Position numbers and translations under genes: made by a program. The notes under the pieces were generated by a model. It saw nothing but the letters and a program-made list of their open reading frames with translations. It searched no databases and had not been told where the DNA came from. A stretch of DNA of 64,000 nt from Pseudomonadales bacterium. GTDB lineage: Bacteria > Pseudomonadota > Gammaproteobacteria > Pseudomonadales > Halieaceae. The DNA is taken from assembly GCA_024234675.1 (NCBI GenBank), contig JACKNU010000009.1, positions 45,193 through 109,192 on the forward strand, read 5' to 3'. This document shows positions 44,192 through 52,856 of the stretch, piece after piece (the first letter of the stretch is position 1; each line of letters starts with the position of its first letter).

Positions 44192-46930
44192 ATGATAACG
44201 GACTTTGCCAGACACATCGCCCGACGCGGGCGCTTTCTCGTACCCGCGGTGGTGTTACTGGTGAACTTCGCGATGCCTGCCCCGTTGCAGGCAAAGAATA
44301 CCAACTACCAGGTCTGCAAGGCCAATGCCAGCGGTGACGGCTGGGACTGCCAGTCCACGCAGCCCGGGGCAGCCGATACCCCTGCGGCACCGGCATCCGC
44401 ACGGGCCTCCGAACAGGCCACCGCAGCGCCTGCGCCGGCAGCCGCCGTGTCGCAGCCTCCCGCCCCGGCAGCTGCACCCGCGGCACCCGGTGCGGAACCC
44501 ATCCCCGAGGCACCCGCCGCAGTCGTTCCCGCGGCGATATCCGGCGCCGCTGCGGCCGGCGCAGCAACAGCCGCCGAGGCGCCTTCCGCTGAAGCCGCAC
44601 CCCCGCCTGACCAGCAGGTAGCAGTAGCGGATGAGCCCGCCGCGGCCACCCCGCCGCCGACCTACCCCCTGGACTGGGTGCCGCTGGAGTCGGTCCCGGC
44701 TGCATTGCGCGATACCGACTGCCTGCTGTGTGAGGGCCGCTACATGGACCCGCTGGCCGACCAGGACCTGTCACAGGACCCCGATGACGCCGAAATAGAG
44801 GCCTGGGCCAACAGCACCGAGCTGCAGGGCGACCAGGTCTGGTTCACCGGTGGCGTCAGGGTTACCCAGGGCTACCGCCGCTTCCAGGGCAACGAGGCTG
44901 TCATCGACCGGGAAACCGGCGAGGCGGTGCTGACCGGCGACGTCACCCTGCGGGAGCCAGGTGTGCTGCTGCAGGGACAGCGCGCGCAGATATTCTCCGA
45001 AACCGGCGAGGCCACCCTGGAGGACAGTAAATTCGTCATCCACCCGGATCACCTGCAGGGCACCGCCGACCTGCTGGAACGCGATGCCGACGGCCTGATC
45101 CACATTCACAACGGCAACTTCAGTTACTGCCCCCCGGGCGAGAACGACTGGAGCATCCACGCGGACAAACTGCAACTGGACATCGAGGAGGGGCTGGGCA
45201 CGGCCCGCGGCGCCACCGTCGATGTCGCCGGTCTGCCGGTGTTTTACACGCCCTGGCTGCAATTCCCGCTGGACGACAGGCGCCGCACCGGCCTGCTGTG
45301 GCCCGATTTCGGCAATGACAGCTCCGGGGGCCTGGATATCTCGGTGCCGGTGTATTTCAACCTCGCACCCAACTACGACGCGCTGTACTCGCCCCGCTAT
45401 ATCCAGGAGCGCGGCGTCAACCACGAATTGAAAACGCGCTACCTCAACAAGTACCTGGGTTTCTGGACCGTCGGCGGCGCCTACATGCGCAACGACAAGC
45501 GCTACGAGGACCAGATCCCCGAGGGCCAGAGTGCCGACCGCTGGCTGACCCTGGTGCGCCAGGATGGGCTGCTGGACCAGCGCTGGCGCTCGAGGATCGA
45601 CTATACCAAGGTGAGCGACGTCGACTACATGCGCGACCTGGAGACCTCCAGCCTCACGGCCCAGCGCCGCACCAGCCTGCTGCAGATGGCCTCCATGGAC
45701 TACCTGGGCGACAGCTGGCTGCTCAACCTCGAGGTGGAGCAGTACCAGTCGCTGGCCGATGACATCAACGACGTGTACAAGAAGCTGCCCCAGTTTACTG
45801 CCCAGTATCGCAGCAGCGGCGCGCCCTTCGAGATAGAGCCCATACTGTTGACCCAGTACTCCAATTTCGATGCCGATGAGGATGTGGTTACCGGCCAGCG
45901 GATCTACAGCGAGGGCGGCGCCGCCTATCCCATGAACTGGACCTACGGCTTTCTGAAGCCGACCGTGAAATACCGCCAGTTGAACTACGAGTTGAGCCAG
46001 GCAGAATTTTATACCGACAACAGCCCGTCCACGGGTGCCGCCATGGCCAGCCTGGACAGTGGCCTGTATTTCGAGCGCAACATGAGTTTCGCAGGCAACG
46101 ACCTGCTGCAGACCCTGGAGCCCCGCCTGTTCTACATGTACTCCGCCTACGAGAACCAGGACGACCAGCCCGATTTCGATAGCGCCGAGCTGACCTTCTC
46201 CTACAACCAGCTGTTTCGGGAGACCCGGTTTTCCGGGCACGACCGCCTGGACGACGCCAATCGCCTGTCGGTGGGCATCAGCTCCCAGTTTATCGACAAC
46301 GACAACGGCAACAAACTGCTGAGCATGAGCATCGGCCAGATTTACTATTTTCGCGATCGCAAGGTTCGCCTGGTGCCGGGAGCCCCGGCGCTGGATGATT
46401 CCGGTTCCCCTATCGCCGCGGACCTGACCTTTAACCCCAACCGGCATTTCAGCCTGTGGTCAAACATCGTGTGGGACCCCTACAGCGGCAACACCAACTC
46501 AGGCAACGTGCTGGCCGGCTACACCCTGGACAACGGCACCATCTTCAACCTGGGTTATGCCTACAACCGGCCGCTGCAGGCGAACGTCCTGCAGGCGGAA
46601 ACAGAACAGATCACCGCCTCCACCTACCTGCCGATCAACCAGAACTGGCGCATCTTCGGGGCTATCAACTACAGCATCCTCGACAACACCAGCATCGAAG
46701 AGATGGTCGGCGTCGAATATGATAACTGCTGCTGGTCGTTCCGGCTGCTGAACCTGCGCTACTACGACAACAGCTCCACCGCTTTCTTCCCCGATTTCAG
46801 CGATCCCAATCTGGAGAAGGAAAACTCCACCCAGTTTCAAGTCATCTTCAAGGGCATGGGCAGCTTCGGCAGCCGGATCTCCAACATTCTTGAGGACATG
46901 GTTCGAGGTTATAAAGAACGTGAATATTAG
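44192..46930 (+). CDS. lptD: LPS-assembly outer-membrane protein LptD
   Basis: The 912-residue protein inserts lipopolysaccharide into the outer leaflet, with LptE. It has a signal peptide (cut near PLQA, 34), a long Ala/Pro-rich linker (about 58-157), a periplasmic LptA-like jelly roll (about 205-330) and a C-terminal barrel. Candidate disulfide cysteines are Cys177 and Cys180 before the jelly roll and the adjacent pair Cys846-Cys847; Cys42 and Cys53 sit before the linker. The pair near the C-terminus matches the E. coli arrangement. The linker is unusually long. surA starts within its last 11 bases. Confidence 0.96.
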   Translation: MITDFARHIARRGRFLVPAVVLLVNFAMPAPLQAKNTNYQVCKANASGDGWDCQSTQPGAADTPAAPASARASEQATAAPAPAAAVSQPPAPAAAPAAPGAEPIPEAPAAVVPAAISGAAAAGAATAAEAPSAEAAPPPDQQVAVADEPAAATPPPTYPLDWVPLESVPAALRDTDCLLCEGRYMDPLADQDLSQDPDDAEIEAWANSTELQGDQVWFTGGVRVTQGYRRFQGNEAVIDRETGEAVLTGDVTLREPGVLLQGQRAQIFSETGEATLEDSKFVIHPDHLQGTADLLERDADGLIHIHNGNFSYCPPGENDWSIHADKLQLDIEEGLGTARGATVDVAGLPVFYTPWLQFPLDDRRRTGLLWPDFGNDSSGGLDISVPVYFNLAPNYDALYSPRYIQERGVNHELKTRYLNKYLGFWTVGGAYMRNDKRYEDQIPEGQSADRWLTLVRQDGLLDQRWRSRIDYTKVSDVDYMRDLETSSLTAQRRTSLLQMASMDYLGDSWLLNLEVEQYQSLADDINDVYKKLPQFTAQYRSSGAPFEIEPILLTQYSNFDADEDVVTGQRIYSEGGAAYPMNWTYGFLKPTVKYRQLNYELSQAEFYTDNSPSTGAAMASLDSGLYFERNMSFAGNDLLQTLEPRLFYMYSAYENQDDQPDFDSAELTFSYNQLFRETRFSGHDRLDDANRLSVGISSQFIDNDNGNKLLSMSIGQIYYFRDRKVRLVPGAPALDDSGSPIAADLTFNPNRHFSLWSNIVWDPYSGNTNSGNVLAGYTLDNGTIFNLGYAYNRPLQANVLQAETEQITASTYLPINQNWRIFGAINYSILDNTSIEEMVGVEYDNCCWSFRLLNLRYYDNSSTAFFPDFSDPNLEKENSTQFQVIFKGMGSFGSRISNILEDMVRGYKEREY

Positions 46931-48194
46931 GAAATTACTGCTGGCGACCCTGTTTGTCGGCGCGCTCATACCCGCGGCACAGGCGGCCATGGAAACCCTG
47001 GACCAGGTGGTGGCAATCGTTGACGACGACGTCATCCTGGCCAGCGAGCTGCGCGAGCGGGTGAGCGCCCTCACCCAGACCATGCAGTCCCGGGGCATGG
47101 ACCTCCCCCCGGAGGACGAGGTCATCCGCGAGACCCTGGACCGGCTTATCCTGGAGAGCATCCAGCTGCAGCTGGGCCTGCGCGTGGGGGTGCGGATTTC
47201 CGACCAGCAACTGGATGCCGCCATCGAGGGTATCGCCGCCCAGAACGGCTTGTCGGTGGAGCAGTTCCGGGAGGCCCTGGAGCAGCAGGGGCAATCCTAC
47301 GCCGGCATGCGCGAACAGGTGCGCCGGGAAATGATCATTCAGCGGGTGCAGGCGGGCAACGTCAACCAGCGGATCCAGATCACGCCCAAGGAAGTAGACA
47401 ACTTCCTCGCCACCGAGGATGGCCGCAAGCTGACCCAGGCCGAGTATCACCTGCTGCACGCGCTGCTGCCGGTATCCCCCGAGGCCAGCCCGGAGCAGGT
47501 TGCCGCGGCCCGGGCACAGGTGGAAAAGCTGCTCAGGCAGATTCGCGCCGGCCAACCCTTCGAGCAGGTTATCCGCTCCAGCACCGGGCAATACACCTTC
47601 AGCGGCGGCGACCTGGGGTGGCGCAAGGCGGAGGATTTACCCTCGCTGTTTGCCGACGTGGCGCCGAACATGGCCAAGGGCGCCACCTCCGACCCCATCC
47701 GCAGCGACAGCGGCTTTCACCTGATCTACATGCAGGACAAGCGCGGCGGCGAGCAGATTGTCAACCAGACCAAGGCGCGCCACATCCTGGTCAAGCCCTC
47801 GGAGATCCTCACCGATGAGCAGGCCAGGGACCTGGTGGCCAGCCTGCGCGCCCGCGCCCTGGCGGACGAGGATTTCGGCGCTTTGGCCCGGGAATTTTCC
47901 GAGGACATCGGCTCGGCCGCCGAGGGCGGCGAACTGGGCTGGACCAGCCCGGGCCAGATGGTCCCCGAGTTCGAGCAGGCCATGAACGACACCCCCGTGG
48001 GCGAGATCTCGGAACCGGTGCGCACCCAGTTCGGCTGGCATATCGTGCTGGTGGAAGATCGCCGGCAACAGGATATGACCAGCGAGGCGCTGCGCAACAA
48101 GGCGGCGGATTTCCTGCACAAGCGCAAGTACCAGGAAGAACTGGACGCCTGGCTGCAACAGATTCGCGATGAAGCCTTCGTCGATATCAAGTAA
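46920..48194 (+). CDS. surA: Periplasmic chaperone/peptidyl-prolyl isomerase SurA
   Basis: SurA brings outer-membrane proteins, including LptD, to the Bam machine. The 424-residue protein has a signal peptide (IRKLLLATLFVGALIPAAQA), an N-terminal chaperone domain with VVAIVDDDVILASEL, and two parvulin domains, the second clear in KARHILVKPSEILTDEQ to GELGWTSPGQMVPEFEQA. GTG at 46920 is chosen since it starts the signal peptide; the frame extends to a TTG at 46890. It overlaps lptD by 11 bp. Confidence 0.95.
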   Translation: MNIRKLLLATLFVGALIPAAQAAMETLDQVVAIVDDDVILASELRERVSALTQTMQSRGMDLPPEDEVIRETLDRLILESIQLQLGLRVGVRISDQQLDAAIEGIAAQNGLSVEQFREALEQQGQSYAGMREQVRREMIIQRVQAGNVNQRIQITPKEVDNFLATEDGRKLTQAEYHLLHALLPVSPEASPEQVAAARAQVEKLLRQIRAGQPFEQVIRSSTGQYTFSGGDLGWRKAEDLPSLFADVAPNMAKGATSDPIRSDSGFHLIYMQDKRGGEQIVNQTKARHILVKPSEILTDEQARDLVASLRARALADEDFGALAREFSEDIGSAAEGGELGWTSPGQMVPEFEQAMNDTPVGEISEPVRTQFGWHIVLVEDRRQQDMTSEALRNKAADFLHKRKYQEELDAWLQQIRDEAFVDIK

Positions 48195-48203
48195 GCGGGC
48201 ACT

Positions 48204-49208
48204 GTGAGCGCCGTGCCCAGGATAGCCATTACCGTCGGGGAACCGGCCGGCATCGGTCCGGACATCGTGCTGGCCGCGGCCGCCATGGCCTGGGACGCGG
48301 AGCTGGTGGCGATTGGCGATCCCGGCCTGTTGGCCGCCCGCGCCGGTCAGCTGGGCCTGTCTGTTGTCCTGCGGGAGATCGACCCGGGTGCCTCGCCCCG
48401 GGGGCACCAGCCGGGTTCACTGGCGGTGCTGCCGGTGGCACTGGCGGCGCAGTGCCGCCCCGGTGTGCTCGACGTGGCCAATGCGCCCTACGTGCTGCAA
48501 ACCCTGCAACGGGCGGTGGACGGTTGTCTCGCCGGCGAGTTCAGCGCCATGGTCACCGCGCCGGTGCAAAAGTCGGTTATCAACGACGCCGGCATAGCCT
48601 TCACCGGCCATACCGAGTTTCTCGCCGCGGCCACCGGCACCGCGCGGGTGGTGATGATGCTGGCCACCGCTGAACTGCGGGTGGCCCTGGCGACCACCCA
48701 CCTGCCGCTGGCGGCGGTGCCCGGGGCGATTACCCCGGCGCTGTTGCGGGAAACCCTGCATATCCTGGAGCGCGACCTGCGCGACAAGTTCGGCCTGCAG
48801 CGGCCCCGTATCGCGGTACTGGGGCTCAACCCCCACGCCGGGGAGGGCGGGCACCTGGGGCGGGAGGAAATCGACACGATCATACCCACGCTGGCGGAAC
48901 TGCGCGGCCAGGGCATGGAACTGCTGGGACCGTTGCCCGCCGACACCGCCTTCAATCCCAAAGTACTGGAGCAGTGCGACGCGGTGTTCGCCATGTACCA
49001 CGACCAGGGCCTGCCGGTACTGAAATTCGCCGGCTTCGGCAACGCCGTCAATATCACCCTGGGATTGCCCATCATCCGCACCTCGGTGGACCACGGTACA
49101 GCCCTGGATCTCGCCGGCAGCGGCCGGGCGGATCCGGGCAGCCTGGTGCACGCCCTGGAGCAGGCGCTGGCGATGAGCGCCGCTAACAGAGGTCGCGATA
49201 GGTCTTGA
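48204..49208 (+). CDS. pdxA: 4-hydroxythreonine-4-phosphate dehydrogenase
   Basis: The 334-residue NAD enzyme is in the DXP-dependent pyridoxal phosphate route. Family blocks are IAITVGEPAGIGPDIV, VTAPVQKSVINDAGIAFTGHTEFLA (read in pieces), LGLNPHAGEGGHLGREE with the metal-binding His, and YHDQGLPVLK. It starts at GTG 9 bp after surA. Its last 26 bp overlap the convergent wzt gene, which breaks the usual pdxA-rsmA link. Confidence 0.96.
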   Translation: MSAVPRIAITVGEPAGIGPDIVLAAAAMAWDAELVAIGDPGLLAARAGQLGLSVVLREIDPGASPRGHQPGSLAVLPVALAAQCRPGVLDVANAPYVLQTLQRAVDGCLAGEFSAMVTAPVQKSVINDAGIAFTGHTEFLAAATGTARVVMMLATAELRVALATTHLPLAAVPGAITPALLRETLHILERDLRDKFGLQRPRIAVLGLNPHAGEGGHLGREEIDTIIPTLAELRGQGMELLGPLPADTAFNPKVLEQCDAVFAMYHDQGLPVLKFAGFGNAVNITLGLPIIRTSVDHGTALDLAGSGRADPGSLVHALEQALAMSAANRGRDRS

Positions 49209-49863
49209 GCACCGCCTCGGGTTCGCCATCGGCCACGATGCTGCCGGCATCAATGCACACGGCGCGACTGCATATATCGCGCACCTGCCCTTCCATGTGC
49301 GATACGAACACCACAGTCTGGTCGCCGGTGATGCGCTCTATCATCGCCTTCTGGGCTTTCTCCCGGAACCGCGTGTCCCCCACGCTCAATACCTCGTCGA
49401 TCAGCAGGACGTCGACGTGGGTCATCAGGGCCGTGGTAAAACCCAGCCGCGCCAGCATGCCCGCGGAGTAGGTTTTTACCCGCTCCTCGAAGGAATCCCC
49501 CAGTTCCGAAAACGCCTTGATCTCCTCCAGGTAACTGCGGGCCTGGCGGGCCGTGGCCCCCTGCAGCATCGCCGCCAGCATGGCGTTGTCGCGGCCGGAC
49601 AGGTCGGGGCGAAAACCCAGGCCGATAGTCAGCAGCGCCGAGCTCTTGCCCGGATGCTGGCGCACGCTGCCGCTGGTGGGCGCGAGAATGCCCGCCATCA
49701 GCCGCAGCATGGTGGTCTTGCCCACCCCGTTGCGACCGATGATACCCAGGGTCTCGCCCTCGTAGACCTGCAGGGATACCCTGTTGAGGACGTGGTGCGA
49801 ACCGTGATCAAAGGACTGGCGCCGCGACTGGTAGCTCAGGCACACCTGGTCCAGTTCCAGCAT
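49183..49863 (-). CDS. wzt: Polysaccharide ABC exporter ATPase (Wzt/KpsT type)
   Basis: The 226-residue ATPase has Walker A in IIGRNGVGKTTMLRLMAG, signature TYSAGMLARLGF and Walker B in VDVLLIDEVLSVGD, with the -VGD- ending typical of O-antigen/teichoic-acid exporters. There is no C-terminal carbohydrate-binding domain, so it resembles KpsT or short Wzt. ATG at 49863 starts the fold; a GTG at 49890 overlaps the wzm TGA as GTGA and would add nine residues, a real alternative given the coupling. No glycosyltransferase genes are nearby. It overlaps the end of pdxA. Confidence 0.88.
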   Translation of the reverse strand: MLELDQVCLSYQSRRQSFDHGSHHVLNRVSLQVYEGETLGIIGRNGVGKTTMLRLMAGILAPTSGSVRQHPGKSSALLTIGLGFRPDLSGRDNAMLAAMLQGATARQARSYLEEIKAFSELGDSFEERVKTYSAGMLARLGFTTALMTHVDVLLIDEVLSVGDTRFREKAQKAMIERITGDQTVVFVSHMEGQVRDICSRAVCIDAGSIVADGEPEAVLKTYRDLC

Positions 49864-49886
49864 CACCCGCCTGCCGTCTGCAGCGA

Positions 49887-50660
49887 TCACGACAGGGCCT
49901 TCAGGGCCAGGTACTGGCTGTTCCTGCGCATGACCACCACCATCAGCAGCAGCAGGGCCACGGCGCCGCAGCCCACCCACAGCAGGTGCATCCAGGCAGG
50001 CGGGGTGTGGAACATCAACACCTGCCGATAGGCGTCCAGGATGAACGCCAGCGGGTTGACCGCCAGCACCAGTTCAGTGAGGGCGGGGTCCGGCAAATGT
50101 CGCACGTCCCAGAAAATCCCCGAGGTAAACAGCAGGAAAGTCATGCCCAGGGAAATAATCATGCTGAAATCCCGCACCAGGCAGACCAGGCAGGCACCGA
50201 TATAGGCGCAGGCGACGATCATCAGGTAGTTGACCACGATAACCGGCACCACATAAAACCAGGCCAGCGAGGGCGTATAGCCCCAGGCGAACAGCACGCA
50301 GAACAGCAACAGGAACACCGCCGCCTGGCGATACAGTCCCTCCTGCACCACCGCCAGCGGGAACAGGGTCTTGGTGACATTGATACGGCCCACCAGTCCG
50401 CGATTCATGACGATGCTGTTGGCGGCCTGGTTCACCGATTTCGAAAACCAGATGAAGGCCAGCTTGCCGCACATGAGGAATACCAGGAAATCCGCTCGCC
50501 CCGCTTGCAGCAGTACCTCGAAGACGACATAGAAAACGGCCACCCACAGCATGGGTTCCAGTATCCACCAGATATAACCCAGGAAGTACCGGGAGGCCTC
50601 CGCCCGCAGCGACATGCGTGCCATGGTGTCAGCCAGGCGAAGATATTGCACAAAGGACAT
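49887..50660 (-). CDS. wzm: Polysaccharide ABC exporter permease (Wzm/KpsM type)
   Basis: The 257-residue ABC-2 permease has six predicted helices, with the amphipathic start LRLADTMARMSLRAEASRYFLG and the coupling-region ILEPMLWVAVFYVVFE. The GLVGRINVTKTLFPLAVV segment and SGIFWDVRHLPD near the fourth helix are typical of O-antigen and capsule exporters. It pairs with the ATPase downstream. The pair sits inside the otherwise conserved lptD-surA-pdxA-rsmA-apaGH block, on the other strand. Confidence 0.9.
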   Translation of the reverse strand: MSFVQYLRLADTMARMSLRAEASRYFLGYIWWILEPMLWVAVFYVVFEVLLQAGRADFLVFLMCGKLAFIWFSKSVNQAANSIVMNRGLVGRINVTKTLFPLAVVQEGLYRQAAVFLLLFCVLFAWGYTPSLAWFYVVPVIVVNYLMIVACAYIGACLVCLVRDFSMIISLGMTFLLFTSGIFWDVRHLPDPALTELVLAVNPLAFILDAYRQVLMFHTPPAWMHLLWVGCGAVALLLLMVVVMRRNSQYLALKALS

Positions 50661-50780
50661 CAGTGGGCGCCGCCAATGGAATCACGTGTTGCGAAGCGCG
50701 GCATTCTAGCAAAATGCTGGCTGCCGGGGCACCTCTGATCAATCGAGCCACTGCGCGGTATGCAAGACCGTCGGTCGCGG

Positions 50781-50786
50781 TACAAT
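50781..50786 (+). promoter_or_regulatory. -10 element close to the rsmA start
   Basis: TACAAT lies six bases before the rsmA ATG, so transcription would start at or next to the ATG. No good -35 hexamer is seen. A second, upstream promoter cannot be excluded. Confidence 0.3.
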
Positions 50787-50792
50787 GGGCCC

Positions 50793-51581
50793 ATGAACAC
50801 TTCGCCACATCGCGCCCGCAAACGCTTCGGCCAGAACTTTCTTCGCGACGAGGGGATAGTCAACAGCATCATCGCGGCGATCCACCCGCAGCCGGGCGAC
50901 CACCTGGTCGAAATCGGGCCGGGACAGGGCGCCCTGACCGGGTACCTGTCCGCCAGCGGCTGCGCGCTGGACGTGATCGAACTGGATCGCGACCTGGTGC
51001 CCGGCCTGCTCGCCGCCTTCAGCGTCAACCCGCGCTTCAGGCTGCACAGCGCCGACGCCCTCAAGTTCGATTTCGCCTCGCTGGTGCAGGGAGGCGCGCC
51101 ATTGCGGGTGGTGGGCAACCTGCCCTACAACATATCCACCCCGCTGATCTTTCGCCTGCTGGAGCAGGCAGCGCTTATCCGTGACATGCATTTCATGCTG
51201 CAGCTGGAGGTGGTGGACCGGCTGGCGGCGGTACCGGGCAACCGCCACTGGGGCCGGTTGGGCATCATGGCCCAGTATTACTGCGAGGTGGAGAAATTGT
51301 TCGAGGTACCGCCCGAGGCCTTTGACCCACGCCCCAAGGTACAGTCGGCAATCGTGCGCCTGACGCCCCGCCCCGCAGCCACGCGACCGGACTGCGACGC
51401 CGACCTGCTGCGCCAGGTCGTGCAGAGCGCCTTCGGCCAGCGTCGCAAGACCTTGCGCAACAACCTCAAAGGGCTTATAGATACGGACGGCCTGGAAACG
51501 CTCGGTATAGACCCGGGTGCCCGCGCCGAATCACTTGAACTGTCCCAATTTATCGAGATTACCGCGGCCATCCATGGATAA
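50793..51581 (+). CDS. rsmA: 16S rRNA adenine dimethyltransferase
   Basis: The 262-residue SAM enzyme dimethylates A1518 and A1519 in 16S rRNA. It shows RKRFGQNFLRDEGIV, motif I EIGPGQGALTGYL, the acidic ELDRDLVP, and the catalytic NLPYNISTPL. The ATG at 50793 starts the conserved RARKRFGQNF. apaG overlaps its end by 8 bp. No Shine-Dalgarno is seen, in line with a leaderless message. Confidence 0.97.
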   Translation: MNTSPHRARKRFGQNFLRDEGIVNSIIAAIHPQPGDHLVEIGPGQGALTGYLSASGCALDVIELDRDLVPGLLAAFSVNPRFRLHSADALKFDFASLVQGGAPLRVVGNLPYNISTPLIFRLLEQAALIRDMHFMLQLEVVDRLAAVPGNRHWGRLGIMAQYYCEVEKLFEVPPEAFDPRPKVQSAIVRLTPRPAATRPDCDADLLRQVVQSAFGQRRKTLRNNLKGLIDTDGLETLGIDPGARAESLELSQFIEITAAIHG

Positions 51582-51996
51582 AGCCAATCGCACCGAAGCA
51601 GCGCCCACCCAGATCGATATACGGGTCGTCAGCACCTACCTGCGCGCGCACTCCCGGCCCGAGCAGCACCAGTACGCGTTTGCCTATACCATTACCATCA
51701 GCAACAGGTCGGAGCAGAGCGTGCAGTTGCTGTCGCGCCACTGGGTCATCACCGACGCCGATGGCGCGGTGCAGGAAGTGCGAGGCGAGGGCGTGGTGGG
51801 CGAGCAACCGGTGATCGCGCCGGGTGAATCCTTTCGCTATACCAGCGGCGCCACCCTGGCCACGCCCGTGGGTTGCATGGAGGGCAGTTACACCATGACC
51901 CGCTGTGACAATGGCGGTCGGCCGCTGGCCGACGGCAATCGCTTCGACGCGCCCATACCGGCTTTCTCACTGCACACCCCCAAGGCGCTGCACTAG
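51574..51996 (+). CDS. apaG: ApaG (CorD) protein
   Basis: The 140-residue protein is a single ApaG fibronectin-like domain: the block FAYTITISNRSEQSVQLLSRHWVITD, in pieces, and GEGVVGEQPVIAPGESFRYTSG with PVGCMEGSY are diagnostic. Its role is not settled; it is linked to magnesium/cobalt and nucleotide metabolism. It lies between rsmA and apaH as usual. Confidence 0.95.
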   Translation: MDKANRTEAAPTQIDIRVVSTYLRAHSRPEQHQYAFAYTITISNRSEQSVQLLSRHWVITDADGAVQEVRGEGVVGEQPVIAPGESFRYTSGATLATPVGCMEGSYTMTRCDNGGRPLADGNRFDAPIPAFSLHTPKALH

Positions 51997-52003
51997 GTCC
52001 CCG

Positions 52004-52828
52004 GTGAGCACCTACGTAGTCGGCGATATCCAGGGCTGCCTGCAGCCGCTCAAATGTCTTCTCAAGCGAGTACAGTTCAATCCGGACAAGGACATGCTCT
52101 GGTCGGTGGGGGATATCGTCAACCGCGGGCCGCGCTGCCTCAAGACCCTGCGCTACCTGCACGCCATGCGCGACAACCTGGTGCTGGTACTGGGCAACCA
52201 CGACCTGCACCTGCTGGCGGTGGCCGCCGGCGTGCGCTCACCCAACCGCTCGGATACCCTGGAAAAAATCCTCAAGGCCCCGGACCGGGACAGCCTGCTG
52301 ACCTGGCTGCTGCACCGCCCCCTGGTTCATCACCAACACGGGTTTACCCTGGTCCACGCGGGCATCCCTCCCCAGTGGAGCGTGCAGGACGCCCTGGCGC
52401 GCGCCCACGAGGTGGAAACCGTATTGCAGAGCCCCGCCTGCCTGGAATTTTTCAAGCAGATGTACGGCAACGAACCGCTGGTCTGGTCGGACGACCTGAC
52501 CGGCATGACCCGCTTGCGGGTCATCACCAACTACCTCACCCGCATGCGCTATTGCACCAGCCAGGGGGTTCTCGACCTGGAGAGCAAGGGCCCCAGCCCC
52601 AATGTCGGCAAGCAGAAGGTTTCCGCCTGGTTCAGCCACCCCAATCGCAAAACCGCCAAAGACCGCATCCTGTTCGGCCACTGGGCCTCCATCGCCGGCC
52701 ACACCGACAATCCCTTCGCCATCGGCCTGGATACCGGCTGCGTGTGGGGCGGCTCGATGTCGCTGTACGAGCTGGAAACCGGCCACTGGACCAGCTGCAA
52801 ATGCAGGAACGGCAAGTGCAGGAAGTGA
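52004..52828 (+). CDS. apaH: Bis(5'-nucleosyl)-tetraphosphatase, symmetrical
   Basis: The 274-residue metallophosphatase cleaves Ap4A into two ADP. The two-metal site is seen in VVGDIQGCLQPL, WSVGDIVNRGP, LGNHDLHLL and VHAGIPPQW. It begins with GTG 7 bp after apaG. A Cys-rich basic tail (CKCRNGKCRK) follows the catalytic domain and is unusual, perhaps a metal site. Confidence 0.96.
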   Translation: MSTYVVGDIQGCLQPLKCLLKRVQFNPDKDMLWSVGDIVNRGPRCLKTLRYLHAMRDNLVLVLGNHDLHLLAVAAGVRSPNRSDTLEKILKAPDRDSLLTWLLHRPLVHHQHGFTLVHAGIPPQWSVQDALARAHEVETVLQSPACLEFFKQMYGNEPLVWSDDLTGMTRLRVITNYLTRMRYCTSQGVLDLESKGPSPNVGKQKVSAWFSHPNRKTAKDRILFGHWASIAGHTDNPFAIGLDTGCVWGGSMSLYELETGHWTSCKCRNGKCRK

Positions 52829-52856
52829 GCCGTCCCGGCGGGGCGATGGCGGCCCC

